Source of the DNA: an uncultured SAR116 cluster alpha proteobacterium
GTDB lineage: Bacteria > Pseudomonadota > Alphaproteobacteria > Puniceispirillales > Marisalimonadaceae
Direction: 5' to 3'
DNA: 38,028 nt
NCBI GenBank assembly: GCA_902622745.1
Contig: CACNQW010000011.1
Coordinates: forward strand, 1 to 38,028
Below the pieces are notes generated by a model that was not told where the DNA came from, did no database searches, and was given only the letters and a program-made list of their open reading frames with translations. The translations under genes were made by a program, and so were the position numbers. This document shows positions 1 to 8,138 of this stretch, piece by piece; position 1 is the stretch's first letter, and the number at the start of each line of letters is the position of its first letter.

Positions 1-26
1 AAAAGTTTAAGTCTATCCCATTTCAT
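1..26 (-). CDS. possible start of a leftward gene (partial)
   Basis: An ATG on the minus strand at 26-24 opens a frame reading MKWDRLKL to the window edge with no stop. It lies just downstream, in the leftward direction, of a Fur-box-like sequence at 40-54, which is where a regulated promoter would sit. Only eight codons are visible, so neither the gene nor its product can be identified. The frame may be chance. Confidence 0.2.
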
Positions 27-39
27 AGATGTATTTTAA

Positions 40-54
40 TGATACTAATTATCA
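40..54. promoter_or_regulatory. Fur-box-like site
   Basis: TGATACTAATTATCA matches the 7-1-7 Fur consensus TGATAATNATTATCA at all but one defined position, and the following bases (to 60) continue the ATTATC pattern. It lies between the end of the diflavin reductase gene and the left edge. It would therefore control a leftward gene outside the window, not the genes shown here. This is a sequence match only; an AT-rich genome yields some chance matches. Confidence 0.4.
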
Positions 55-79
55 TTATCAATATATATAAATAAATTTG

Positions 80-1831
80 TTAATAAACGTCTCTTAAATA
101 TCTTTTTTCTTTCTTCAATTTATTAAGATAATCGATTGAATCGTTAAATGAACAATTTTTTTCTTCAGATATAATTTTAAGAATAATATCTTCAACATCT
201 TTTGCCATTTTAGTAGCATCGCCACAAATATATATTATTGAACCATTTTCAATCCAAGAAAAAAATTCTTTTTTATTTTCGTATATTTTATGTTGAACGT
301 ATAATTTTTCTTTCTGATCTCTTGAAAAAGCAAGATCTAATTTAGTTAAAATATTTTTATTTAACATATCTTTCAATTCATCTTGATATATGAAGTCATT
401 ATCTCGAGTTTGGTCACCAAAAAATAGCCAGTTTTTTCCAGAGCTTTTTGTAACTTCCCTCTCTTGTAAAAAAGCTCTAAAGGGGGCTATTCCAGTTCCA
501 GGTCCAATCATTATAATGTCTTTGTCTTTATCTTCAGGTAGTCTAAAAGATTTATTAGGTGTAAAAAAAATTTTTATTTTTTCATTTTCATTACAATCAT
601 CCGCTAAATATGTTGAACAAACTCCATTATAATCTCTTTTTTTATTTTTCCATCTTACAGATGATATTGTTAAATGTACTTTATTATCAAATTTATTAAT
701 ACTTGACGATATAGAGTAAGTCCTATGTTGTAATGGCTTTAAAAGATCCAGAAATTTTTCAACAATAAAATCAACTTTCGGATTTAAATTCATAAAATCT
801 AAAACATCCATTCCCCATTTAAAATCATCTAAAGCTTTTGAGTCTTTTTTTTCTAAAATTAAAGATAATTCACTATCTTCAGCAATTTTTTCAACATATT
901 CAATAAGTCTTTTTGTTGGAGTAAGAATTTCAAATTTAAATTTAAGTAAATTTTCAATATCTATTTCGTATCCAGACGGAATAAAATCTTTACTTGTGTG
1001 CAGTCTTTCAATTATTTGATCAACTAAAAGTTGTTTGTTTCTTGGAATTATACTTAATGAATCTCCTACTTCATATTTTAATCCACTGTCACCAAGATCG
1101 ATTTCATAATGTATAATTTCTTTATTTGAATTTGGTCCAGAAAGTAATGTATTGTATGAGATTATAGCTTCATAAGGATTTTTTCTACTCCAGGATTTTA
1201 CAATAGATTCAGTTTTATCTTTATTTACAGCATCTAGTTTTTTATCTGGATTAAACTTTGGCACTACTGAATTAATCCAATTTTCTGCTAATTCTTCAAA
1301 ATCAACATCACAATCAATCCTTTTTATAATACGTTTTGCACCTAATTGTTCTAATCTGGTATCGAGTAATTTACCCGCATGACAAAATTCTTCGTAACCA
1401 GTGTCACCTAATGCTAATACAGAGTAATTCATATTATTTAACTGAGGAGCTGTGTTAGATGAAAGAGCATTCCAGAAAAGTTGTGCATTGTCCGGCATTT
1501 CTCCTTCTCCATAAGTTGATGTAATAATTGCTACATTTATCATTTTAGATAAATTGTTCATTTCAATATCATCAAGTGCATTAATTTGGGTTTTAAAACC
1601 ATTAGATAATGCAAAATTTGACAAGTCTTCAGCGACGCTCTCTGAGTTACCGGTCTGTGTTCCAAATAAAATATTAATTAATGTTTCACTATCATTTTTT
1701 TCTTTAATATTATTATTGATAGAGTTAGATTGGTGTTTAAGACCAGTAATAAAACCCTCCATCCAAGATTCTTGATCAAAAGAAAAAGGTGTTTTATAAT
1801 TTTTAGGTAAAATTTTATTATACTTGTTCAT
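80..1831 (-). CDS. CysJ-like diflavin reductase (FMN/FAD/NADPH)
   Basis: 583 residues with the full diflavin reductase layout. A flavodoxin domain (about 52-190) has the FMN loop GTQTGNSES at 57-65, STYGEGEMP and LALGDTGYEEFCHAG. An FAD-binding ferredoxin-reductase domain has RTYSISSS and GVCSTYLAD. A C-terminal NADPH domain has GPGTGIAPFRAF and ICGDATKMA, ending in the CysJ-like tail RYLRDVY. Length is close to CysJ (about 600). The family moves electrons from NADPH through FAD and FMN to a partner such as the sulfite reductase hemoprotein. No cysI is nearby. The gene lies 18 bp downstream of gltB on the same strand, so it is probably co-transcribed. It could serve assimilatory sulfite reduction encoded elsewhere, or feed electrons to the adjacent GltB (inference). 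The family call is firm; the partner is unknown. Confidence 0.85.
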   Translation of the reverse strand: MNKYNKILPKNYKTPFSFDQESWMEGFITGLKHQSNSINNNIKEKNDSETLINILFGTQTGNSESVAEDLSNFALSNGFKTQINALDDIEMNNLSKMINVAIITSTYGEGEMPDNAQLFWNALSSNTAPQLNNMNYSVLALGDTGYEEFCHAGKLLDTRLEQLGAKRIIKRIDCDVDFEELAENWINSVVPKFNPDKKLDAVNKDKTESIVKSWSRKNPYEAIISYNTLLSGPNSNKEIIHYEIDLGDSGLKYEVGDSLSIIPRNKQLLVDQIIERLHTSKDFIPSGYEIDIENLLKFKFEILTPTKRLIEYVEKIAEDSELSLILEKKDSKALDDFKWGMDVLDFMNLNPKVDFIVEKFLDLLKPLQHRTYSISSSINKFDNKVHLTISSVRWKNKKRDYNGVCSTYLADDCNENEKIKIFFTPNKSFRLPEDKDKDIIMIGPGTGIAPFRAFLQEREVTKSSGKNWLFFGDQTRDNDFIYQDELKDMLNKNILTKLDLAFSRDQKEKLYVQHKIYENKKEFFSWIENGSIIYICGDATKMAKDVEDIILKIISEEKNCSFNDSIDYLNKLKKEKRYLRDVY

Positions 1832-1849
1832 AAATAAAAGCTCATCGAT

Positions 1850-4800
1850 TTATGTTGTTACAAAGCCAGGCATTGATTCATTAAAAAATAATTCTTCATA
1901 TGTAGGCATATTGGAAATTATTTCTTGATTACGTCTCTGTTGGTGTAAAATCCATCCATAAGTTCCAGGGCTATCTACAGACAAAACATTTCTCAATTTT
2001 AATGCATTTTTAAAGTCATTTATTCTCTTGTCAGAAATAAGAACTGATAACTCTTTGTCATTATATTTCGATACGGCATCTTTGGATAATTTCATTAATT
2101 GAGATGTTAATTCAAAATCTTCTGTTAAAATCAAATCTCTAACAAACTGATTTATTTGAAATTCATTATTTTCAATAAAATTAACATTTTTTTTAACTAA
2201 GCTTTTTGCTAGACTAAAAATTTTCCAATTGTTTACTAATTCATGAAGTTTAGATTTATCATCATCGTTTACATCCGGTATCATGCCATTAAGAACCATA
2301 TGGCCATTTTTCCATAAGTCTTTTAATTTTTTTATTTGATATTGGACAAGATATAGTGAAAGCTCTTCTATTAACTCTTTTCTAGTTTTGGATTTTAATA
2401 TCTCTTCATAATCTTGGTATTGTAAAAAGGATTTAGGAGATACAAATGAAAAGTTTTCTTTTTCAGTACTCCAATTTTTTAATAAATATTCAGCTTGTGA
2501 CGAGTTTGTCGCTTCATAGTGCCAATTTAGTAGCATTAATATAGCAGTTTCGTGGATATCTACCATACTATTATTTCCAGAAAGTTCTTCAACGATAACG
2601 GATTCGTTACTGATATAATTTGGCAATGTTTTGTATGGATCATACTGGTAAACAAATCCACCAGACATGCCATTACCATAACCACTAGAGTAAGACCCTA
2701 TATTCAAGATTGTACCATTTGTCATATATTCAGCACAATAATCACCCACACCTTCTACAACTGCAGTCGAGCCAGAGTTTCTTACTGCAAATCTGTCTCC
2801 TGCTTGACCTTCTACAAATAATCGACCACCAGTGGCACCAAACAAACAAAAATTCCCTGTAAGCACATTACTTATCAATCTTTTATTAGTTCTTACTGGT
2901 GATTTAATAACAATTTCACCCCCACACATGGATTTACCAACTCCATCATTACAAGTGCCTGTGTGCTTAAGTGACATTCCATCATTACAAAAAGCGCCAT
3001 ATGATTGTCCTGCAGATCCTTTTGTAAGTACAGATAAAGTTCTAGGTTTTAAAATTTTTCTACCTGAAGGCAATGTATATAAAAAAGAATTATTTTTTTT
3101 ATTAGATTTGTTATTTATGAATCTCTCAACATCAATTGCCAACTGGCCACCAAAAGTTTTATTACGATTATTCAAAATTATCTCTTTAGATGTAAAAGAA
3201 CTATCATTTTTAAGCTTTTTTTTGAATGCATCAAAAATGAAATCATCTTGTTCATAATTTTTTTCAAGATACACGGGTTTTACGATAATTTTTTCATCTA
3301 TTCTTTTTAGCATCTTTTTAAGATCTAACTGTCCAACTGTAGATTTATGATTTATTAAATGAAGCAAATCAGTACGTCCTCTTATGTCTTTTATTGATTT
3401 GTAACCTAATAAAGCAAGAATCTCTCTTACATCATGAGCTAAATTTAAAAAATATTGTGCTAAAGCTCTGGGGTCACCATTGAACATCTCAGAGTTTGTT
3501 GTAAGTCCTGCAGGGCATTTAATATTACAATTTTTAGCCATTACGCATTTAAGCATCATCATTGCTGATGTTCCAAATTCGAAACTATCAGCCCCTAAAA
3601 TTGCAGACTTGACAACATCTGAACCAGTTTGATGTGCACCTGAGCATCTTAATAATACTTTTTGTCTTATTTTGTTTGCACAAAGAGCTTGATTAACTTC
3701 AGCTAAACCTATCTCAGCTGATCTTCCTGTATATTTTAAAGAAGTTACTGCTGCTGCACCTGTTCCACCAGTACCTCCTGCTATATTTATTATATCTGCT
3801 CCTGCCTTCGCAACACCAACAGCGATTGTACCAATACCATCGGATGATACTAGTTTTACAATGACTTTAACACGTGCTGCCTTTGCATCATGAATTAGCT
3901 GAGCTAAATCTTCAATAGAATATGTGTCATGATGGGGTGGAGGAGAAACTAACTCTACCCCTGGAACACCACCTCTAGCTGCAGCAATTTCAACTGAGAC
4001 TTTAGAGGCTGGTAATTGTCCGCCTTCACCAGGTTTAGCACCCTGTCCTATTTTAATTTCGATTTCTTCCAGCATATTATCTGCTAAATAACCAGCCCAC
4101 ACTCCAAAACGACCAGATGCAAATTGCTTAATTTTAGACGCTCTTATTGTGCCATAACGTGATATATGTTCGCCACCTTCACCACAGTTGGACATAGCAC
4201 CAACCATATTTGTGCCATGTGCTACCGCTTCATGAGCTTTTGAGACTAAAGCACCATGACTCATTGCTCCAGATGCGAAACATTTAGTGATTTCATGCGC
4301 TGGTTGTACACTGTTTATAGATATGGAGTTAGGAGCTGCATTTAGATTATTAAAAAATGAAAAAGAATTTTCTTTAACTTTAATAATAATACAATTATTT
4401 TTAATATAGGAATTTGAAATATCATTCTTGAAAAGTAATTCAAAACATTTTAAAAGGTTTTCAGTTCTTAGAGATAAATTTTCATTATTAGTTAATTTAA
4501 TTTTAAACTTATTATTCAATAGTTTGGTTACTTCAATTCCTCTAATATAATAATTATTATTGCCAAAAATATCTAATTTATTTAGTTCATTCTTAAATTC
4601 TGAAAATTCATTCAACTTATTGAAATCTATTGGAAAATCTAAAACATCTCTGAGAGCTGCTGGTCTTTTAAAACGTTCTTTGTCTACCATTTTTGAAAAC
4701 ATTCTATAACCTTTAGTGATACTAAAATTATCAATCTTTTTTTTATCCAGAACATCAAAAGTTGAATTTACATAACCTTTTTCAGTAATTCTAAAGGCGT

Positions 4801-7300
4801 CTTCCATTTGTGATAAAGTGAATAATCTAAGTTTATCAGAATCTTCGCTCTTTCTAGGTTTTTTAAAAGTTATTTTTTCTTCTGCTAAATCAATAAACTC
4901 GCGGACTGCTGTTATTCCATAAGAATGCCCAGCACCTTCAGATCTCTCTTTAAATAGACCAAGCATTGGAATATCTTTATAATCATTTACAATTTTTGAT
5001 CTTGAGTGCCAATCAGATGAGCTTTGTGAAATGGACCTGAATTTTACTCCTCCTACTGGTGCGTGCATGTTTGGAAAGTATTTATTTAGAGTTTCATCTG
5101 ATGTATCTAAATAATTTGGCTCAAAAAACTCCCCACCAGAATAACTTTCCACAGTACATAGACCAACTTTACCCATGATTTTCAAAAGTGATTTTTCTGA
5201 GGCTTTAACAAATTTAATATAAGATTTTTCTTTTTCCTTTGAAAACATCTCAGATATCCTAAGATCTACTGATAAGGGATAAATTGCCGATGCTCCAAAT
5301 CCTAAGGTACATGCTATATGATGTGATGAACAAATTTGTCCACTATCAATTATAATTGAAACATTAAGTCTAACACCATTTTGTATTAGACTTTGATTTA
5401 CTGCTGATACCATCAAAACAAGAGGGATTGCCGCTTGTTTTTTAGAGACATTAATGTCTGACAATATAACAATTCCACCTTTTTTGTTTGCAAAATCACA
5501 GACTTCATTACAAATAATGTCTATTCTATTTTTTAGTATTTTTTCATTCTCAATAGTATTTTTATGATCAGGTTCATACAATATTTCAAATTCTTTAACT
5601 GGTGTATATTTTTGAAATTTTATTTTTCTAAAGTCTGTAAAATTAAGAATTGGAGAATTTATAACTAATTGAGGGAATTTATTATTCTTAATTTCTGATT
5701 TTGAGCCAAGAGCAACTCTTAATGTCATACCATCGGATTCTCTAATTGAGTCTAATGGTGGATTAGTAACTTGAGCAAACCTCTGTGAAAAATACTTAGC
5801 TACTCCTCCCTCATTATCTGATAATGCATTAATTGCATTACCATATCCCATCGCAGACACTTTTTCTGAACCACTTTCTAACATTGGATCTAAAAAAAAC
5901 TTAAAAGATTCTTGATTATGATAATAAGCAACGTATCTTGCTGAAATATTCAAGTCTCCTAAATAATTATCAGTGTTTGAAACAACATCTGGAATAACTT
6001 GTTTTTTAACTTCGTTTAAATTAACTCTACGTAATTTAAGTAAATTACTATAATCTTTCAAACCAGCTAAATATTTTAGTGTATCACGAGTATTAAATAC
6101 TTTCTTCTCTTCATGGTTGTAATAAATAATTCCTCCAGCTTCAATCCTTCCTCTAGATAATATTTGATTTTCAGGGAAAAAAATTTGACCTGCTTCGGAC
6201 ATTGCGCATATATAATCTTTTGTTTCTATGGTTCTTAGAGGCCTTAAACCAAGTCTGTCTAATCTAGCGCCAATTATATTACCATCACCAAATATTAGGG
6301 CTGCTGGCCCATCATTTTTTTCTTCGTACAGAGAAAAATACTCAAACATTGATTTAACATTATTATCTAGACTATTATCATTTTCCCATGCTGGAGGCAT
6401 CATTGATACAACTGCTGAAACTATATCTAACTTATCTTCATAAATCCTATTTTGTAGTGTTTGATCAAGTCTACAACTATCTGATTGCCCGCGTGGCCTT
6501 ATGATTTTTTTATTTTTTGATCTATAAATTGCATTTTCAGATAACCTATTTTTTTTGTCTGTATTAAGTTCTCCATTATGAGCCATAAATCTAAATGGCT
6601 GGGCCATGGATGGGTGTGGATCTGTATTAGTTGAAAATCTTGTATGAAAATATAAAGAATGAATTTTATGATCTATATCATTTAAGTCTTTAAAATAAGG
6701 TATAATTTCATTTGATTTTAATCTACCTTTCAGAACTTGTAATTTTGTTGATAAAGATAAAGGATACAGTTCTTTTAATTTATCGCTAACAAATGCCTCG
6801 GCTTCAATCTTTAATAAACATTCATGAATGATTGTATCTTTTTGAAGGATGTTTTCAGGTATTTCAAAAATAAATTGTTTAATCTCTAATTGAGCTAAAA
6901 TTGATGATTTGTTCAAAATTTTTTTATTTGTTGGTATATCTCTAATTTTTAATAAATTAAATTTCTCTTTTTTTAGTGTATCTATAATTAAATTTTTAGC
7001 ATAATTACATGCATCTATGTCACTTGGCATAAAAAAGTTTCCAACACAGAAAAGGCCTGGAATAAGCTGTTTTGATGTTATTTTTTGAAAAAAATCTAAT
7101 GATAAGTCAATAGATATCCCTGCCCCATCTCCAACTCCTTCAGAAGACATGCCTCCTCTATGTGGAACAGAACATAATGCTTCATGAGCTTTAATTAAAA
7201 TTTCATGTGATTGAACTGAATCTTTCTTTGTTATGAAACCTACACCGCAACTACTTTTTTCATAACTATGATTATATAAACCCGTCTGATTAGAAGACAT
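1850..7300 (-). CDS. gltB: glutamate synthase large subunit, long divergent form
   Basis: 1816 residues against about 1500 for usual GltB. It makes glutamate from glutamine and 2-oxoglutarate. Cys18 (SSCGVGFI) should be the N-terminal nucleophile after loss of a 17-residue propeptide. The glutaminase domain runs to about 440 (HNGELNT, RGQSDS), the central domain about 490-770, and the FMN/2-oxoglutarate domain about 990-1340 (GQGAKPGEGGQLP, GGTGGTGAA). The Fe-S cysteines are 1252, 1258 and 1262. A GXGXG beta-helix follows at about 1450-1555. The first 2Cys spacing is canonical (C-x5-C), but the second is x3 where canonical GltB has x4. About 110 residues lie between the central and FMN domains, and about 250 residues follow the beta-helix; I do not recognise either segment. 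No gltD is present. The start is supported by GAAGGGAAAG upstream of the ATG, and the leader carries a glutamine-riboswitch match. Confidence 0.9.
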   Translation of the reverse strand: MSSNQTGLYNHSYEKSSCGVGFITKKDSVQSHEILIKAHEALCSVPHRGGMSSEGVGDGAGISIDLSLDFFQKITSKQLIPGLFCVGNFFMPSDIDACNYAKNLIIDTLKKEKFNLLKIRDIPTNKKILNKSSILAQLEIKQFIFEIPENILQKDTIIHECLLKIEAEAFVSDKLKELYPLSLSTKLQVLKGRLKSNEIIPYFKDLNDIDHKIHSLYFHTRFSTNTDPHPSMAQPFRFMAHNGELNTDKKNRLSENAIYRSKNKKIIRPRGQSDSCRLDQTLQNRIYEDKLDIVSAVVSMMPPAWENDNSLDNNVKSMFEYFSLYEEKNDGPAALIFGDGNIIGARLDRLGLRPLRTIETKDYICAMSEAGQIFFPENQILSRGRIEAGGIIYYNHEEKKVFNTRDTLKYLAGLKDYSNLLKLRRVNLNEVKKQVIPDVVSNTDNYLGDLNISARYVAYYHNQESFKFFLDPMLESGSEKVSAMGYGNAINALSDNEGGVAKYFSQRFAQVTNPPLDSIRESDGMTLRVALGSKSEIKNNKFPQLVINSPILNFTDFRKIKFQKYTPVKEFEILYEPDHKNTIENEKILKNRIDIICNEVCDFANKKGGIVILSDINVSKKQAAIPLVLMVSAVNQSLIQNGVRLNVSIIIDSGQICSSHHIACTLGFGASAIYPLSVDLRISEMFSKEKEKSYIKFVKASEKSLLKIMGKVGLCTVESYSGGEFFEPNYLDTSDETLNKYFPNMHAPVGGVKFRSISQSSSDWHSRSKIVNDYKDIPMLGLFKERSEGAGHSYGITAVREFIDLAEEKITFKKPRKSEDSDKLRLFTLSQMEDAFRITEKGYVNSTFDVLDKKKIDNFSITKGYRMFSKMVDKERFKRPAALRDVLDFPIDFNKLNEFSEFKNELNKLDIFGNNNYYIRGIEVTKLLNNKFKIKLTNNENLSLRTENLLKCFELLFKNDISNSYIKNNCIIIKVKENSFSFFNNLNAAPNSISINSVQPAHEITKCFASGAMSHGALVSKAHEAVAHGTNMVGAMSNCGEGGEHISRYGTIRASKIKQFASGRFGVWAGYLADNMLEEIEIKIGQGAKPGEGGQLPASKVSVEIAAARGGVPGVELVSPPPHHDTYSIEDLAQLIHDAKAARVKVIVKLVSSDGIGTIAVGVAKAGADIINIAGGTGGTGAAAVTSLKYTGRSAEIGLAEVNQALCANKIRQKVLLRCSGAHQTGSDVVKSAILGADSFEFGTSAMMMLKCVMAKNCNIKCPAGLTTNSEMFNGDPRALAQYFLNLAHDVREILALLGYKSIKDIRGRTDLLHLINHKSTVGQLDLKKMLKRIDEKIIVKPVYLEKNYEQDDFIFDAFKKKLKNDSSFTSKEIILNNRNKTFGGQLAIDVERFINNKSNKKNNSFLYTLPSGRKILKPRTLSVLTKGSAGQSYGAFCNDGMSLKHTGTCNDGVGKSMCGGEIVIKSPVRTNKRLISNVLTGNFCLFGATGGRLFVEGQAGDRFAVRNSGSTAVVEGVGDYCAEYMTNGTILNIGSYSSGYGNGMSGGFVYQYDPYKTLPNYISNESVIVEELSGNNSMVDIHETAILMLLNWHYEATNSSQAEYLLKNWSTEKENFSFVSPKSFLQYQDYEEILKSKTRKELIEELSLYLVQYQIKKLKDLWKNGHMVLNGMIPDVNDDDKSKLHELVNNWKIFSLAKSLVKKNVNFIENNEFQINQFVRDLILTEDFELTSQLMKLSKDAVSKYNDKELSVLISDKRINDFKNALKLRNVLSVDSPGTYGWILHQQRRNQEIISNMPTYEELFFNESMPGFVTT

Positions 7301-7308
7301 TTACACTT

Positions 7309-7316
7309 TCCCTTCG
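7309..7316 (-). promoter_or_regulatory. gltB ribosome binding site
   Basis: GAAGGGAA on the minus strand ends 8 bases before the gltB ATG (7300). It is one of the clearer Shine-Dalgarno sequences in this window. It lies between two segments that can pair with each other, GCACUU at 7338-7333 and AAGUGU at 7308-7303. The site could therefore be enclosed in a structure when the riboswitch is not holding the first segment (inference). Confidence 0.5.
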
Positions 7317-7332
7317 ACAACTTCCAAAAGTT

Positions 7333-7390
7333 AAGTGCGTTCCTTCACCATAATTGGTTACTTCCGTCTACAAAAGTTCATAGATGAACG
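7333..7390 (-). promoter_or_regulatory. glutamine riboswitch (glnA RNA) in the gltB leader
   Basis: Read on the minus strand, the leader matches the glnA RNA architecture. P1 pairs CGUUC (7390-7386) with GAACG (7342-7338). P2 is UCUA (7384-7381) with UAGA (7370-7367) around a 10-base loop. The conserved junction GACGGAAGUA follows. P3 is ACCA (7358-7355) with UGGU (7350-7347) around AUUA. The conserved 3' segment GAAGGAACGCACU closes it. The ACGGAAGUA and GAAGGAACGC blocks flanking a short P3 are the hallmark of this aptamer, which binds L-glutamine and, as I recall, is known mainly from cyanobacteria, cyanophages and marine metagenomes. The start of gltB is 32 bases below the aptamer, and GOGAT uses glutamine, so the gene context fits. 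The match was made from memory of the consensus, without a covariance model. Confidence 0.85.
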
Positions 7391-7448
7391 AAGTTTTGTT
7401 ATATAAAATTAATTTAAATATGTAACCTTTAATTCTTAGATTTCTATT

Positions 7449-7463
7449 ATGCAAAAATTGCAT
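7449..7463. promoter_or_regulatory. palindrome upstream of the gltB riboswitch
   Basis: ATGCAA-AAA-TTGCAT is a perfect 6-bp dyad about 60 bp upstream of the aptamer. It loosely recalls NtrC-type TGCA...TGCA half-sites, which would suit a nitrogen gene. The flanking bases of the NtrC consensus are absent and no sigma54 promoter is seen. It is a candidate operator only. Confidence 0.25.
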
Positions 7464-7562
7464 TTTGGTAAATTTATAAAAGAATCTAAAAATTTTAATT
7501 TAAATGTTAATTGTCAATTGTGGGACAAATTGTGGTACATTATATCGGACTATCTAAATTAT

Positions 7563-7603
7563 GGTGTCAAAACAATTACTTACAAAATACTTTAGCTGAC
7601 ACC
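7563..7603. repeat. 7-bp inverted repeat beside a tRNA-3'-end-like word
   Basis: GGTGTCA (7563-7569) and TGACACC (7597-7603) are perfect complements separated by 27 bases. The right arm runs into CCCATCCGCCACAT, which resembles the acceptor strand, discriminator G and CCA of a tRNA-Ser. No T-arm or other tRNA part is present, so this is not a tRNA gene. It could be an attachment-site relic or a simple hairpin. Confidence 0.35.
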
Positions 7604-7788
7604 CCATCCGCCACATCTATAAAACTCTTATATTATTAAATTAAAAATTGTATTAAATATCTAATAATTACAATTATTTAAAGCTTATACTTAACTAAAT
7701 TCTCTATAAGTTACATTGCTACGAATTGTTTTTTTTATAAATTAAATTAATTATTTTGAATAAATTGTGGGACAAGATTAAACTATCA

Positions 7789-8025
7789 TTAATTTGATGC
7801 CTCATATAATGGCAATTCTACTCTAGATAATTTTGGCTTACACCATCTAAAACTTTTTATGTTTTGAAATTGAGATTTAAAAAATCTTCCATAAAGATAT
7901 TTGTTCAAACGGATACAATTGTAACATAGATATATCCAATTTTTTTCAAATATGTTTCTCTTACAATTCCAAACAATTTTGTAAGGGTGATTACATTCAT
8001 CACAATAAGAGTTTCTTTTAAACAA
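7789..8025 (-). CDS. small CxxC/CxxC protein, function unknown
   Basis: 78 residues, starting at TTG with a fair ribosome binding site (AAAGGTG) 5 bases upstream; no ATG start is available near. The protein has CDEC at about 8-11 and CYNC at about 34-37, spaced like a small zinc ribbon, followed by a basic, aromatic-rich tail. I recognise no family. It stands alone between the gltB leader and a rightward flavoprotein gene. It may be a real small zinc-binding protein or the remnant of a larger gene left by an insertion event. Confidence 0.4.
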   Translation of the reverse strand: MFKRNSYCDECNHPYKIVWNCKRNIFEKNWIYLCYNCIRLNKYLYGRFFKSQFQNIKSFRWCKPKLSRVELPLYEASN

Positions 8026-8138
8026 CTATACACCTTTTTCTACTATAATAATAATATATAATTAAAATTTTGGAATACTTTTATCTATTAAATAAATCTA
8101 GTTTACAATTTAACAATTCAATTTTAAATATTATATAA

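Larger units (their letters stand above)
7391..7788. other. gene-poor stretch upstream of gltB
   Basis: About 400 bases with no convincing gene. It presumably holds the gltB promoter, but no clear -35/-10 pair stands out. It contains a 15-bp palindrome (7449-7463), two GTGGGACA words (in 7515-7540 and 7762-7775), a perfect 7-bp inverted repeat GGTGTCA/TGACACC (7563-7569 and 7597-7603), and the tRNA-3'-end-like word CCATCCGCCA just after it. The rest is plain AT-rich sequence. Confidence 0.5.

Noticed and set aside
2552-3257. Two long rightward open frames (about 89 and 141 codons) antisense to gltB
   Set aside because: They lie opposite the GXGXG and neighbouring region of gltB, have no recognisable motifs, and are explained by its codon composition.
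7561-7620. Remnant of a tmRNA or a complete tRNA-Ser
   Set aside because: Only an acceptor-like CCATCCGCCA is present; there is no T-loop, D-arm or anticodon arm before it. It is kept only as a weak attachment-site clue.
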